64,000 bases of DNA from Pseudomonas fluorescens (GCF_902497875.1 NZ_CABVHY010000005.1:124001-188000); one strand, 5' to 3'. Shown: positions 33,288-43,347, counted from the first letter of the stretch. The notes: generated by a model not told the origin, from the letters alone. Made by a program: numbers and translations.

Positions 33288-34404
33288 AGGCATGCATGTC
33301 TCGTTGCTGGTCGGCCCGGCGATACCGTTGCCGGTGCCCAAGCCACTGATCGATGCCTTGCAGAGCATCCAGGTGACGTCGGCGGCGGGCGCCCGCAGTG
33401 GCTTCCAGATCAGCTTCGCCCTGCAAAACAACTCACCGCTGCATACCCTGTTGTTGCTCACCGGCGGGCGAGTGCCCTGGCTGCGGGTGCTGATCGTGAT
33501 CACCCTCAACAGCCTGCCGATGGTGTTGATGGACGGCCTGATCACCCGCCAGGAAGTCAGTGGCTCCAACGAGCCGGGGCAGAGCACGCTGACCATCACC
33601 GGTGAGGACCTGTCGGTGGCCATGGACCAGCAGGAATTCAACGGCATTCCCTATCCGGCCATGCCGGCCGAGTCGCGGGTGGCGCTGATCGTCGCCAAGT
33701 ACGCGATCTTTGGCATGGTGCCGCTGGTGATCCCGCAAATTTTCAGCGATGTGCCGATCCCGGTGGAAAAAATCCCCACCCATGACGGCACCGACCTGGC
33801 CTATGTGCAGAAGCTGGCCAAGGATGCCGGCTACGTGTTTTACGTCGAACCCGGCCCGCTGCCGGGGATGAATACTGCCTACTGGGGCCCGGAGATCAAG
33901 CTCGGGATACCGCAACCGGCGCTGAACCTGGGGATGGATGCCCACAGCAATGTCGAGGCGCTGTCGTTCAGCGTGGACAACACCAAGGCCAGCCTGCCGA
34001 TCGTGTTTATCCAGAACCCGCTGACTAAATTCCCGATTCCCTTGCCGATCCCCGACATCAGTCTGCTCAACCCGCCGCTGGGCGCGCTGGTGCCCATCCC
34101 CAAGTCGATCCACTTGCTCAAGGACACCGCCAAGCTCTCGCCGATGGCAGCCTTGTCCAAGGGGTTGGCAGAGGCGGCGGGCTCGGCCGATGTAGTGACC
34201 GCCACCGGTTCGGTCGATGTACTGCGTTACGGCTCGGTGCTGAAGGCGCGCCAACTGGTCGGCGTGCGCGGCGCTGGCAGCGCCTTCGACGGTTTGTATT
34301 ACGTGAAAAGCGTGACCAGCAACTTCAAACCGGGCGAGTTCAAGCAGAACTTCACGCTGACCCGCAACGGCCTGATCTCGACGCTGCCGAGGGTACCGGT
34401 ATGA
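33280..34404 (+). CDS. Baseplate hub protein (phage gpD / T4 gp27-like)
   Basis: 374 residues. The fold is suggested by the phage late-control D pattern: an N-terminal barrel (ITLNSLPMVLMDGLITRQEVSGSNEPGQSTLTITGEDLSVAMDQ), a central DGTDLAYVQKLAKDAGYVFYVEPG motif at about 170-195, and a second barrel near the end (LKARQLVGVRGAGSAFDGLYYVKSVTSNF). It forms the trimeric hub on which tube and spike sit. With the next gene it equals a VgrG/Afp8 split into two chains. Coupled to the next gene by an ATGA overlap. Confidence 0.85.
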   Translation: MLKGMHVSLLVGPAIPLPVPKPLIDALQSIQVTSAAGARSGFQISFALQNNSPLHTLLLLTGGRVPWLRVLIVITLNSLPMVLMDGLITRQEVSGSNEPGQSTLTITGEDLSVAMDQQEFNGIPYPAMPAESRVALIVAKYAIFGMVPLVIPQIFSDVPIPVEKIPTHDGTDLAYVQKLAKDAGYVFYVEPGPLPGMNTAYWGPEIKLGIPQPALNLGMDAHSNVEALSFSVDNTKASLPIVFIQNPLTKFPIPLPIPDISLLNPPLGALVPIPKSIHLLKDTAKLSPMAALSKGLAEAAGSADVVTATGSVDVLRYGSVLKARQLVGVRGAGSAFDGLYYVKSVTSNFKPGEFKQNFTLTRNGLISTLPRVPV

Positions 34405-34919
34405 ACGCTGAGCAAGGCAAGTACTACGGCAAGTTCCGCGGTGTGGTGTTGAACAATATCGACCCGATGCAGATGGCCCGGGTCCAGGTCCAGGTGCCGG
34501 ATGTGCTGGGGCTCGGCATCTCCAGCTGGGCCATGCCCTGCGTGCCGTTCGCCGGGCAGCAGAGCGGGATGTTCGTGCTGCCGCAGATCGGTGCCGGGGT
34601 CTGGGTCGAGTTCGAGCAGGGCAACCAGGATTACCCGATCTGGGTCGGCGGCTTCTGGGGCAGCGCGGCGGAGGTGCCAGCCCTGGCGCTGGCGGGGCTG
34701 CCGGTGTCGCCAAGCATTGTGCTGCAGACCGGCAACCAGAACGGCCTGACGATCTCCGACCTGCCGGGCCCCACGGGCGGCATCCTGCTCAAGACCCTGA
34801 CCGGGGCGATGATTTCGATCAACGAAATCGGGATCACCATCAGCAACGGCCAGGGCGCGACGATCATGCTCAACGGCCCGGCGGTGAATATCAATCAAGG
34901 CGCATTGACGGTGATTTGA
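34401..34919 (+). CDS. Central spike protein with OB-fold (gpV/gp5-like)
   Basis: 172 residues. The OB-fold (about 10-95) shows YYGKFRGVVLNNIDPMQMARVQVQVPDV, FVLPQIGAGVWVEFEQGNQDYPIWVGGFW. The end (about 115-172) has short alternating strands with GILLKTLTGAMISINEIGITISNGQGATIMLNGPAVNIN, a trimeric beta-helix needle as in VgrG and gpV. It is the membrane-piercing spike. It follows the gpD-like hub with a four-base overlap. Confidence 0.9.
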   Translation: MNAEQGKYYGKFRGVVLNNIDPMQMARVQVQVPDVLGLGISSWAMPCVPFAGQQSGMFVLPQIGAGVWVEFEQGNQDYPIWVGGFWGSAAEVPALALAGLPVSPSIVLQTGNQNGLTISDLPGPTGGILLKTLTGAMISINEIGITISNGQGATIMLNGPAVNINQGALTVI

Positions 34920-34988
34920 AATGAACATTTCAGGCGATTGGCACCTTGGCCCACAGCCGAACCCGGCCCTCACAGGGGAGGACCGCTG

Positions 34989-35312
34989 ATGCTCGGTTTT
35001 CTCCTGCATCTGGGCGCCACAGTGATGTGCAGCCACGGCGGCCAAGCGACGCCGACCGCGCCTTTTGCGCGGGTGACACTCTCCGGCCAGCCGGTGACGA
35101 CCCTGGCCGCGCCCTATGTGATTGCCGGCTGCGGCATGCCGCCACCGCCCTCCGGCAATGGCCCCTGCGTGACCGGCCAATGGCTGGTCGGCGCGACCCG
35201 GGTGTTCGCCGGTGGGCTGCCGGTGCTGCTGCAATCGAGCACCTCGATCTGCGTCCCCACCGGCACGCCGATGCTGGTCACAGTCACCCAGCTACGGGTC
35301 TCGGGAGTCTGA
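34989..35312 (+). CDS. PAAR-like spike-tip protein
   Basis: 107 residues from ATG 34989, which has GGAGG 8 bases upstream. It has CSHGGQATP near residue 14-22 and later Cys residues (IAGCGMP, GPCVTGQW, STSICVPTGTP), the layout of PAAR/DUF4280-type tip proteins that cap the spike with a metal-bound point (Afp10 role). Placed right after the spike gene, as in other systems. Confidence 0.82.
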   Translation: MLGFLLHLGATVMCSHGGQATPTAPFARVTLSGQPVTTLAAPYVIAGCGMPPPPSGNGPCVTGQWLVGATRVFAGGLPVLLQSSTSICVPTGTPMLVTVTQLRVSGV

Positions 35313-35313
35313 T

Positions 35314-35676
35314 ATGGCCTTGGACTTTCCCTTCAGCATCGACTCGCGCGGGCGCAGTGCCGAGGTCTTCGCCGATTTGCAGGTGCGGGACATGATCGAG
35401 CAGGTGCTGTTCACCGTGCCGGGCGAGCGGGTGAACCGTCCGGACTTCGGCTGCGGCCTGTTGCAATTGGTGTTCGCGCCCAACAGCGACGCCCTCGCTG
35501 CCGCCGTGCAGATGACCGTGCAAGGTTCGCTGCAACAGTGGCTGGGGGAGCTGATCGAGGTCGAGGCGGTGACGGTCGAGAACCTCGATGCGCGCCTCGG
35601 CGTGACGGTGCAGTACGTCATGCGCCGGGATCGCCAGCGGCAACTGGCGACCTTCAGCCGAGGGCTTGCGCCATGA
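35314..35676 (+). CDS. Baseplate wedge protein gp25-like (Afp9-like)
   Basis: 120 residues, whole length of the gp25/gpW family: a short lead DFPFSIDSRGRSAEV, then DMIEQVLFTVPGERVNRPDFGCGLLQLVFAPNSD, containing the conserved ER-x-x-P-x-F/Y-G-x-x-L motif, and a C-terminal strand pair. gp25 starts sheath assembly at the baseplate. Starts one base after the PAAR-like stop and overlaps the next gene by ATGA. Confidence 0.92.
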   Translation: MALDFPFSIDSRGRSAEVFADLQVRDMIEQVLFTVPGERVNRPDFGCGLLQLVFAPNSDALAAAVQMTVQGSLQQWLGELIEVEAVTVENLDARLGVTVQYVMRRDRQRQLATFSRGLAP

Positions 35677-38090
35677 AACGCCAGTTTTTGTCCGACAACC
35701 GCCATCGCCTGCAATTGCTGCGTGACCTCGACCCGCCGAGCCTGAACGGCATCGACTACCTGGAAGTGGTGTCCCCGAATCAGCGCAAGCTCAGCGTGGT
35801 GTTCGTCCATCCGTTGGCCGGCATCACCGCTGCCCATTGCCGGATCGAGGGTGGGGTGCGCATCACCGGCGTGCACATCGAGAGCCTGAGTATCAGCGGC
35901 AATCAGCTCGACATTACGCTGGACCAAGCCGGTGATTTCTCCTGGTACCGCTTCGTGTTGATCAACCCCACGGCGCCCGAGGACCCACCACCGGGCTTCG
36001 ACCCTTGCCTGTCGAGCATCCGCTTCAGTTTCAAGGCGCAGTGCCCGTCCGAATTCGATTGTGCCGACGAGCCGCTCTGCCCGCCGCCGGTGCCGGCCGA
36101 GCCGCTGCTGGATTACCTGGCCAAGGATTACGCGAGCTTTCGTCGGTTGATGCTGGACCGGATGGGGCAGTTGATTCCTGGCTTTCGCGAGCGCAACCCG
36201 GCAGATTTTTCCGTGGCCCTGGTGGAAATGCTCGCGCATATCGGCGATCAGCTCAGTTATTACCAGGATGCAGTCGCCACCGAGGCGTATCTGGGCACCG
36301 CCCGCCGCCGCGTCTCCCTGCGCCGGCATGCACGGCTGCTGGATTACCCGATCCACGACGGCTGCAACAGCCGGGTCTTCGTCAGCCTGAGCGTTACCGC
36401 CCAGGCCGATGGCCAGGCGTTGGCCGCGGGTACGCGACTGTTGACCCGCAGTGCCGAGCCCGGGACGGTATTGCCGCAAGCCGCGCTGCAAACCTTGCCT
36501 GACGGCGCCACCCAGGTCTTCGAAACGATGCACGCGTTGCCCTTGCAGTCCGCCCATAACCGCATTGATATCCATCATTGGGGCGAGCCGGACTTTTGTC
36601 TGGGCAAAGGCGCGCAGGAGGCCGCCCTGATCGACGATCCGCCGCTGAGCTTGCAGGCGGGCATGCTGCTGGTCTTCGAAGAAGTGCTGAGCCCCGGCAC
36701 CGGCCGTGCGCCGGATGCCGACCGCAGCCACCGGCATGCGGTGCGCTTGACCGAGGTCAAGCCGGGGCACGACCTGCTGACCGACACGCCGCTGCAGCTG
36801 ATCAGTTGGCACGCCGAGGACGCGCTGCCGTTCCCGCTGTGCATCAGCGCGCGTATTCAGCAGGCCGGTGTCAGCGAGACCTTCAGGGTCGCTCGGGTCT
36901 GCGGCAATGTGGTGTTGGCCGACCACGGCCTGACCCGCGCCGATGAGTCGCTGCTGCCGGACGCAGTACCGACTGCCGGCCAGTACCGCCCACGCCTGCG
37001 CGAGCCCGGGATCGTCTATGCCCAGGCCTATGAGCATGACCCGACACGCTCCGCCAGCAGCACCTTGTATCAGGATCCCCGGCAAGCCCGTCCGGCCGGC
37101 ATGCAACTGCGCGAAGACGATCCCGATCAGTATGGCGACCAGCCCAAACCCGGTGCCAGCCAGTGGTTACCGCGCCGCGATCTGCTCGGCAGTGACCGCT
37201 TCGCCCAGGAGTTCGTGGTGGAGACCGAAGCCGACGGCAGCGCACACCTGCGCTTTGGCGACAACCGTTTCGGCATGCAGCCGCAACCCCACAGCCGGCT
37301 GTTGGCCAGCTACCGCCAAGGCGGTGGCAGCGTCGGTAATGTCGGCGCCGAGAGCATCACCCAGGTGGTCTGTGAAGACCCTCTGATCAAGGACTTCATC
37401 CAAATGCTGCGCAACCCGTTGCCGGCCGGCGGCGGCGCGGAGCCGGAGAGCGTTGATGCGATCAAGCTGTTTGCCCCGCAGGCTTTGCGCACCCAGGAAC
37501 GGGCGGTCACCGAGGCTGACTACGCGCGGGTCGCCGAGCGTCATCCGCAAGTGCAACGGGCAGCCGCCCGGCTGCGCTGGACCGGAAGCTGGTACAGCAT
37601 GTTCGTCAGCCTCGACCGCAAGGGCGGCAAGCCGCTGGATGCGCCGTTTCGCGAGGAAATGCTGCACCACCTGGAACGCTACCGGCTGGCCGGCTATGAC
37701 CTGGACCTCAGCGAACCGATCTATGCCCCGCTGGATATTCAGTTGAACGTCTGCGTAGTGCCGGGCCACTTTGCCGCGACGGTCAAGCTCGGTCTGCTCA
37801 AGCGCCTGAGCAGTGGCGAAGACGGCCAAGGCCGACTCGGCTTCTTTCATCCCGATCACTTCAGTTTCGGCCAGGGCCTGGCACTCTCCGCCCTGATGGA
37901 GGCGGCGCATTCGGTGACCGGCGTGGCCTCGCTCCAGGTCGAGGTGTTCCAGCGCTGGGGCAAAACCCCTAACCAGGAAATACAGCAGGGCTTGATCAGT
38001 GCCGCGCCGCTGGAAGTGCTGCGCCTGGATAACGATCCGAATTTCCCTGAAAACGGCCGGCTGCTGCTGACGATGCAAGGTGGCTTATGA
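35673..38090 (+). CDS. Baseplate J-like protein 1 (gp6/Afp11-like)
   Basis: 805 residues from ATG 35673 (ATGA overlap); the frame is open further upstream but that part lies over the gp25-like gene. An N-terminal ~140-residue domain precedes the block FRRLMLDRMGQLIPGFRERNPADFSVALVEMLAHIGDQLSYYQDAVATEAYLGTARRRVSL at about 150-215, conserved in baseplate J proteins; further J-type features include RTQERAVTEADYARVAERHPQVQRA near 610. It builds the baseplate wedge ring. The next gene is a paralogue. Confidence 0.87.
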   Translation: MKRQFLSDNRHRLQLLRDLDPPSLNGIDYLEVVSPNQRKLSVVFVHPLAGITAAHCRIEGGVRITGVHIESLSISGNQLDITLDQAGDFSWYRFVLINPTAPEDPPPGFDPCLSSIRFSFKAQCPSEFDCADEPLCPPPVPAEPLLDYLAKDYASFRRLMLDRMGQLIPGFRERNPADFSVALVEMLAHIGDQLSYYQDAVATEAYLGTARRRVSLRRHARLLDYPIHDGCNSRVFVSLSVTAQADGQALAAGTRLLTRSAEPGTVLPQAALQTLPDGATQVFETMHALPLQSAHNRIDIHHWGEPDFCLGKGAQEAALIDDPPLSLQAGMLLVFEEVLSPGTGRAPDADRSHRHAVRLTEVKPGHDLLTDTPLQLISWHAEDALPFPLCISARIQQAGVSETFRVARVCGNVVLADHGLTRADESLLPDAVPTAGQYRPRLREPGIVYAQAYEHDPTRSASSTLYQDPRQARPAGMQLREDDPDQYGDQPKPGASQWLPRRDLLGSDRFAQEFVVETEADGSAHLRFGDNRFGMQPQPHSRLLASYRQGGGSVGNVGAESITQVVCEDPLIKDFIQMLRNPLPAGGGAEPESVDAIKLFAPQALRTQERAVTEADYARVAERHPQVQRAAARLRWTGSWYSMFVSLDRKGGKPLDAPFREEMLHHLERYRLAGYDLDLSEPIYAPLDIQLNVCVVPGHFAATVKLGLLKRLSSGEDGQGRLGFFHPDHFSFGQGLALSALMEAAHSVTGVASLQVEVFQRWGKTPNQEIQQGLISAAPLEVLRLDNDPNFPENGRLLLTMQGGL

Positions 38091-41000
38091 GCAATGGCGA
38101 ACAATGCGGTTGCTGCGCCGGGATCAAGGTGCTGACGCCGGTCGACGAACTGAACCCCCCAGGGCAGACGACGTTGCACTATCGGGTCGGCACCCATGGG
38201 CGTTTTCGCGAGAGCCAGTTGGCACGCCTGTCCGGCCAGCCGCAGCTGCTCGGGCTGAGCACCCGCGATGCCGACGATCCGGCACTGGCGCTGCTCGATG
38301 CCTGGGCCGGAGTCCTCGATGTGCTGAGTTTTTATCAGGAGCGGATCGTCAACGAGGGCTTCCTGCGCACCGCCACGGAGCGGCGTTCGGTATTGGAACT
38401 GGGGCGCTCCATCGGCTACGAGTTGCGCCCTGGCGTGGCGGCCTCGACGTTTCTGGCTTTTTCTCTGGAGACCGCGCCGGGCGCGCCCTTGACCGCGCGG
38501 ATCGACGCCGGCAACAAGAGCCAGAGCATTCCCGAGCAGGATGAACAGGCCCAGGTTTTCGAAACGCTGGAGCCGTTGTACGCGCGTGCCGCCTGGAATG
38601 CCTTGCGCCTGCAGACCCAGGAAGAGGTGCCGCCCTACTGGGGCGCACGCACCCTGTATCTGAAGGGGCAAAACACCCGCTTGCAAGCCGGCGACTCGCT
38701 GCTGATCGTCGGCGACGAACGCCTGAAAAATCCTGGTAGCGAAAACTGGGACCTGCGCCGCGTCGCCCGCCTGCAAGTGATTTCGCCGCTGGAGCCGAGC
38801 GCCGACCCACTGGCCGGCTACACGGTCGTGACGCTCGACCGGCCGCTGGGTGAGGTGGTGCCCCACGTCGAGCCGGCCAAGGCCAATCCTCGCTGTTTTG
38901 CCCTGCGGACCAAGGCCGCGCTGTTCGGCCAGGCGGCGCCGGACTGGCGGGCGATGCCGCGCAGCCTGCGGGCAAGCTATCTGGGCCTGGACGACGAGAA
39001 TCAGGCGAACATCAGCCTGCACGGCCAGTGGCCGGGCTTCACCCTGGCCGACATTTCCGATCCGCCGACGCGGCAGGCCACCGGCAGCGGCCTGTATGGG
39101 GAGTATTTCGAAGGCATCGACCTCAAGACGCGCAAGCTCAGCCGCACCGACGCCACCGTTGATTTCGACTGGGGCAGCGCCAGCCCCGACCCGACGTTGA
39201 CCGCCGATACCTTCTCGGTGCGCTGGAGTGGCTGGCTGCAAATACCCGAGAGCGGCAACTACAGTTTTTTCGTCAAGGCCGACGATGGCGTGCGGCTGTG
39301 GCTTGGCGGCCAGTTGCTGGTCAATCAGTGGCACCTGCAAGACCCCACTGAATTCAGCGCGACCCTGCGCGAGCTCAAGGCCGGACAAAAGCTCGACCTG
39401 CGCCTGGAGTACTTCGAGAACGCCGGCACAGCCTTGATTCAATTGCGCTGGCAGGGCCCGGGCATTGCCAAACAGATCATCCCCCAGAGCCGGCTCTACC
39501 CCCGAGACGTACACAGCGTGCATCTGGATGCCAGCTATCCGCGGCTGGTCACGGGCAGTTGGCTGGTGCTGGCGCTGCCCGATTATCAGGAGTTGTATCA
39601 GATCCTCGACAGCCGCGAGGATGCCCGCGCCGCCTTCACCCTGAGCAGCAAGACTACGCGCCTGAACCTGCGTGGCGAACACCTGCGCGAGCTGTTCAAC
39701 GAGCGGCTGCGCGAGACCACGGCCTACGGCGAATCCACCGAGCTGCCGTGGGCGACCCGGCCCAGGTCCGGGTTGCTTAGCGGTCATGTACTGACGCTGG
39801 ATGATCTGCAACCGGAGCTGGAAGCGGGTCGCTGGCTCTCGGTCAGCGGCCACACCTTGGCGGACGTGGCGCAAAATGCGCCGGCGCTCAAGCGGCTGTT
39901 GGCCAATGATCCGCTGGTGGCGGTGGAAATCGCCAGGGACGGCCGGGTCGCCAGCCTGTCCTTCACCGATGGCGCACGCCATGAAGTGCTGCTGGGCTTC
40001 GCCAGCGAAGTGCGGCGCCTGCAACGTAATGACAGCAGCGGCCCGCGCTCGCGCCTGGAGCTTGAGAGCGATCTGCAGCATGCCTATCTGCCGCTGAGTG
40101 TGCGGATCAACGCCAATGTGGCGCCGGCCAGTCATGGCGACAGCAAGCAGATGCAGATCCAGCCGGAAATCCTCGGCAGTGGCGACGCCAGCCAGGCCTT
40201 CCAGCGCTTCCTGCTGCAGCAAAAACCGCTGACCTATGTTTCCTCACCGACCCCTTCGGGCATCCAGAGCACGCTGCAAGTACGCATCGAGGGTGTGCGC
40301 TGGCCCGAGGCGCCACGCCTGGGTGAGCTCGGCGCGCAAGACCGTGCCTATCTGCTGCGACGGGGCGACGATGGCCGGGTCACCGTGCAATTCGGTGACG
40401 GTGTGCACGGTAGCCGCCTGCCCACGGGGCAGATGAATGTGCAGGCTTGCTATCGCGTCGGCATCGGTGCAGCCGGCAACCTCGGCAGTGGGCGGATCAG
40501 CCTGCTGCTGTCCCGTCCGTTGGGGGTCAAGGAGGTGATCAACCCGGTACCCGCGGCTGGCGGGGTCGACCCGGAAGACCGCGACAGTGCCCGGCAGAAC
40601 GCTCCGCTGAGCGTACGGACCCTGGACCGCATCGTCTCGCTGCGGGATTTCGAAGACTTCGCCGCGGCCTTCGCCGGCGTCGGCAAGGCCCAGGCGGTGT
40701 GGTTGTGGGATGGCGAGCAGCGGTTGGTGCACCTCACGGTCAGCGGGGTGGAGGGCGTCAGCATCGATCCCGGATCGGCGCTCTACCGCAACCTGGCGGC
40801 GGCCATCGACGCGGTGCGCCCGGCCCATCAGCCGCTCAAGCTGGCGCCCGGTGTGGTGCTGCGTTTCGGTGTGACGGCCAGGGTCCGGGTCAACCCGGAC
40901 CATCAGAGCGTGGCGGTCCTGAGCGCAGTGCGCAGCGCCCTGGGGCAGGCCTTCGGGTTTGCGCCGCGGTACTACGGGCAGCCCGTCAGCGGCAGCGAGG

Positions 41001-41209
41001 TACTGGCGGTGATGCAACGGGTACCGGGAGTGGAGCGGGTGGATCTGGATAGCCTGCGGCTCTACGAGGGCCTGGCCAGCAGCAGTGTGGCGGGGCCGGA
41101 TGGTCGACTGCGCGCCCGCGGCGCCCGCTGGCAGAGCCAGCAGATACTGGCGGCACAACTGCTGTTGCTGGACCCGGCCGCCGTCACGTTGACGGAGCTT
41201 AGCCTATGA
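38087..41209 (+). CDS. Baseplate J-like protein 2 with inserted PA14 domain
   Basis: 1040 residues. Residues about 60-120 repeat the paralogous block (LDAWAGVLDVLSFYQERIVNEGFLRTATERRSVLELGRSIGYELRPG) and the end has the J-type SVRTLDRIVSLRDFEDFAAAFAGVGKAQAVWL. Between them, about 333-472, lies a PA14 domain: GLYGEYFEGIDL, FSVRWSGWLQIPESGNYSFFVKADDGVRLWLGGQLLVNQW, LRLEYFENAGTALIQLRW. PA14 domains bind carbohydrates or act in toxin and adhesin proteins, so the baseplate may carry its own receptor-binding module. That use is inferred. Confidence 0.87.
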   Translation: MSNGEQCGCCAGIKVLTPVDELNPPGQTTLHYRVGTHGRFRESQLARLSGQPQLLGLSTRDADDPALALLDAWAGVLDVLSFYQERIVNEGFLRTATERRSVLELGRSIGYELRPGVAASTFLAFSLETAPGAPLTARIDAGNKSQSIPEQDEQAQVFETLEPLYARAAWNALRLQTQEEVPPYWGARTLYLKGQNTRLQAGDSLLIVGDERLKNPGSENWDLRRVARLQVISPLEPSADPLAGYTVVTLDRPLGEVVPHVEPAKANPRCFALRTKAALFGQAAPDWRAMPRSLRASYLGLDDENQANISLHGQWPGFTLADISDPPTRQATGSGLYGEYFEGIDLKTRKLSRTDATVDFDWGSASPDPTLTADTFSVRWSGWLQIPESGNYSFFVKADDGVRLWLGGQLLVNQWHLQDPTEFSATLRELKAGQKLDLRLEYFENAGTALIQLRWQGPGIAKQIIPQSRLYPRDVHSVHLDASYPRLVTGSWLVLALPDYQELYQILDSREDARAAFTLSSKTTRLNLRGEHLRELFNERLRETTAYGESTELPWATRPRSGLLSGHVLTLDDLQPELEAGRWLSVSGHTLADVAQNAPALKRLLANDPLVAVEIARDGRVASLSFTDGARHEVLLGFASEVRRLQRNDSSGPRSRLELESDLQHAYLPLSVRINANVAPASHGDSKQMQIQPEILGSGDASQAFQRFLLQQKPLTYVSSPTPSGIQSTLQVRIEGVRWPEAPRLGELGAQDRAYLLRRGDDGRVTVQFGDGVHGSRLPTGQMNVQACYRVGIGAAGNLGSGRISLLLSRPLGVKEVINPVPAAGGVDPEDRDSARQNAPLSVRTLDRIVSLRDFEDFAAAFAGVGKAQAVWLWDGEQRLVHLTVSGVEGVSIDPGSALYRNLAAAIDAVRPAHQPLKLAPGVVLRFGVTARVRVNPDHQSVAVLSAVRSALGQAFGFAPRYYGQPVSGSEVLAVMQRVPGVERVDLDSLRLYEGLASSSVAGPDGRLRARGARWQSQQILAAQLLLLDPAAVTLTELSL

Positions 41210-43347
41210 GCATCGACGCCGAATTCCTCATGGCACGGCTGCCGGCCTTCTATCGCGAGCGCGATGCCGAAATGGGCGGGCCGCTGCGGGCGCTGCTGGA
41301 GGTCATCGCCGAGCAGGGCGCCGTGCTGGAAGAGGACATCACCCGGCTCTACGACAACTGGTTTATCGAAACCTGCGACGACTGGCTGGTGCCTTATATC
41401 GGCGACCTGCTGGGTGTGCGCGGTCTGTATCCGGTCAGCGGCACCCCGGCGTTCGGCCTGCGCGCCTATGTGGCCAACAGCCTGCGCCTGCGACGGCGCA
41501 AGGGCACGCTGCCGGTACTGGAACAGCTGGCGTTCGACACCACCGGCTGGCGCGCGCGGGCGGTGGAGTTTTTCGAACTGCTGGGCACGACCCAATACCT
41601 CGATCACTGCCGCCTACACAGCGTGCGCACGCCGAACCTGCGTGACGCCGCGCAATTGGAGCGGGTCGACGGACCCTTTGACCGCAGCGCCCATACGGTC
41701 GAGGTGCGTTCGCTCCCGGCCGGGCGCTACAACATTGCCAACGTCGGTCTCTATCTCTGGCGCTTGCAGGCCTACGCGCTACAACGCGCCACGGCCCGGG
41801 CCATGACCAGCCTGGAGGGTTTCTACAGTTTTGATGCCCTGGGGCGCGACGTCGCCGGGCCGCTGCTGCGGGGCGAGGGCATGCTGTTCAACCGGCCGCG
41901 CAGCGAGCAGGAAATCACTCAGCTGGCGCAACCGGAAAACGTGCCGGAACCACTCTCGCGGCGCCTGCTGCACGACGAACTGACGGCGCTGCGTCAGGCC
42001 CTGACCGATGGCGAGACACCCAACTCGGTGTACTTTCCCCTCGATCGGGAGGAAGAGGGTGGTCCGGTGCTGCGGATCTGGCTGGACGCTGTAGAAGTGC
42101 CGCCGGAGCATCTGCTGGTGTGCAATCTCTCGCCCTTGCCCGGCGTGGTGCCGGAGGAATGGCGGCGACCACCGGCCAGCGTGACGGTGAAATCGAGCAA
42201 GCCCGGCCAGCCGGACCAAACCTTTCCCGGCGCTGCCAACCAGGTTCTAGTGGGCTTCGATCCCGTGCTCGGACGTATCGCCTTGCCGGCCGGCACGACC
42301 GTGAGTCGGGTGGAGGTCGCCTACAGCTATGGCTTCCCCGGCGATGTCGGTGCCGGCCCCTACGACCGACGCCCGGTGCGTCGCGACGATGAGCCATTGC
42401 AGGGCCTGCTCGACCCGGCGGATTTCCAGGTACGGCTGCGGGTCCCGGGCGACCACGCGACCCTGGCCGATGCGCTGGCGGCCGTCATTGCCGGGACCAG
42501 TACGCTGATTTATCTGCTGGACGACGGGACCCAGGAACTGACTCCCGATCTCAACCTGCCAGATACCCACCTGGCCATTGAAGCCGCCAACCAGCGGCGG
42601 CCGGTACTGATCGGCGACCTGCGGTTCCGCGGCAACCTCAACACCCGGCTCAGCCTGTCCGGGCTGCTGCTGGACGGTCAGCTGCGCCTGCACGGCGCCC
42701 TGGGCGAGGCGAATCTGCGGTATTGCAGCCTGACGCCGAGCAAGGGCGGCATCCGCCACACCGGCACCGGCAACCAGCTCTGGCTGCGCCTGACCCATTG
42801 CCTGTGCGGGCCGTTGCGGGTGAGCAAGGCCATCGCCGGGGTCGAGGGCCGCAACAGTGTGTTCGATAACGGTGATGCCTTGGCCTTCGAGTTGCCGGAC
42901 ACGCGTCTGCAGCTCGATCGCTGCAGCGTCTTCGGCGCCAGCGCAGCCGGGGAGCTGGAAGCCAGCAACAGCCTGTTCAGCGGCAAATTGAATATCGCCC
43001 GACGCCAGGAAGGTTGCGTGCGCTTCTGCTATGTGCCGCCGGACTCACGGACGCCGCGCCGCTACCGTTGCCTGCCGGACCTGGTGACCCAGGGGCTGCC
43101 GACCGCCCAGGCGAAGAGCGAACAGGTGCGGGTGACACCCGCCTTTACCTCGGTGAGTTTCAGCCATCCGGCTTATGCCCAGCTGCGTCTTTCATGTGCT
43201 CAAGAACTGCGCACCGGCGCCGAGGACGGCGCCGAAATGGGCGTCTGGAATCTGCTGCAACAACCACAGCGCGAGGCCAATTTGCGTCAGGCCTTGGACG
43301 AATACTTGCGCTTCGGCCTGGAGGCCGGGGTGATCTTCGTCAACTGA
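41206..43347 (+). CDS. Phage tail protein I-like baseplate protein
   Basis: 713 residues. The first ~200 residues resemble P2 gpI/Afp12-type proteins: FLMARLPAFYRERDAEMGGPLRALLEVIAEQGAVLEEDITRLYDNWFIETCDDWLVPYIGDLLGV and RRRKGTLPVLEQLAFDTTGW. The C-terminal half (about 400-640) is rich in short strands with regular spacing (DTHLAIEAANQRRPVLIGDLRFRGNLNTRLSLSGLLLDGQLRLHGALGEANLRYCSLTP), a right-handed beta-helix that may be the fibre-like or ligand-binding part. ATGA overlap with the previous gene. Confidence 0.82.
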   Translation: MSIDAEFLMARLPAFYRERDAEMGGPLRALLEVIAEQGAVLEEDITRLYDNWFIETCDDWLVPYIGDLLGVRGLYPVSGTPAFGLRAYVANSLRLRRRKGTLPVLEQLAFDTTGWRARAVEFFELLGTTQYLDHCRLHSVRTPNLRDAAQLERVDGPFDRSAHTVEVRSLPAGRYNIANVGLYLWRLQAYALQRATARAMTSLEGFYSFDALGRDVAGPLLRGEGMLFNRPRSEQEITQLAQPENVPEPLSRRLLHDELTALRQALTDGETPNSVYFPLDREEEGGPVLRIWLDAVEVPPEHLLVCNLSPLPGVVPEEWRRPPASVTVKSSKPGQPDQTFPGAANQVLVGFDPVLGRIALPAGTTVSRVEVAYSYGFPGDVGAGPYDRRPVRRDDEPLQGLLDPADFQVRLRVPGDHATLADALAAVIAGTSTLIYLLDDGTQELTPDLNLPDTHLAIEAANQRRPVLIGDLRFRGNLNTRLSLSGLLLDGQLRLHGALGEANLRYCSLTPSKGGIRHTGTGNQLWLRLTHCLCGPLRVSKAIAGVEGRNSVFDNGDALAFELPDTRLQLDRCSVFGASAAGELEASNSLFSGKLNIARRQEGCVRFCYVPPDSRTPRRYRCLPDLVTQGLPTAQAKSEQVRVTPAFTSVSFSHPAYAQLRLSCAQELRTGAEDGAEMGVWNLLQQPQREANLRQALDEYLRFGLEAGVIFVN

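Noticed and set aside
37856..40222. 788-codon minus-strand open frame over the baseplate genes
   Set aside because: Antisense shadow of two well-supported J-type genes; the translation resembles no family.
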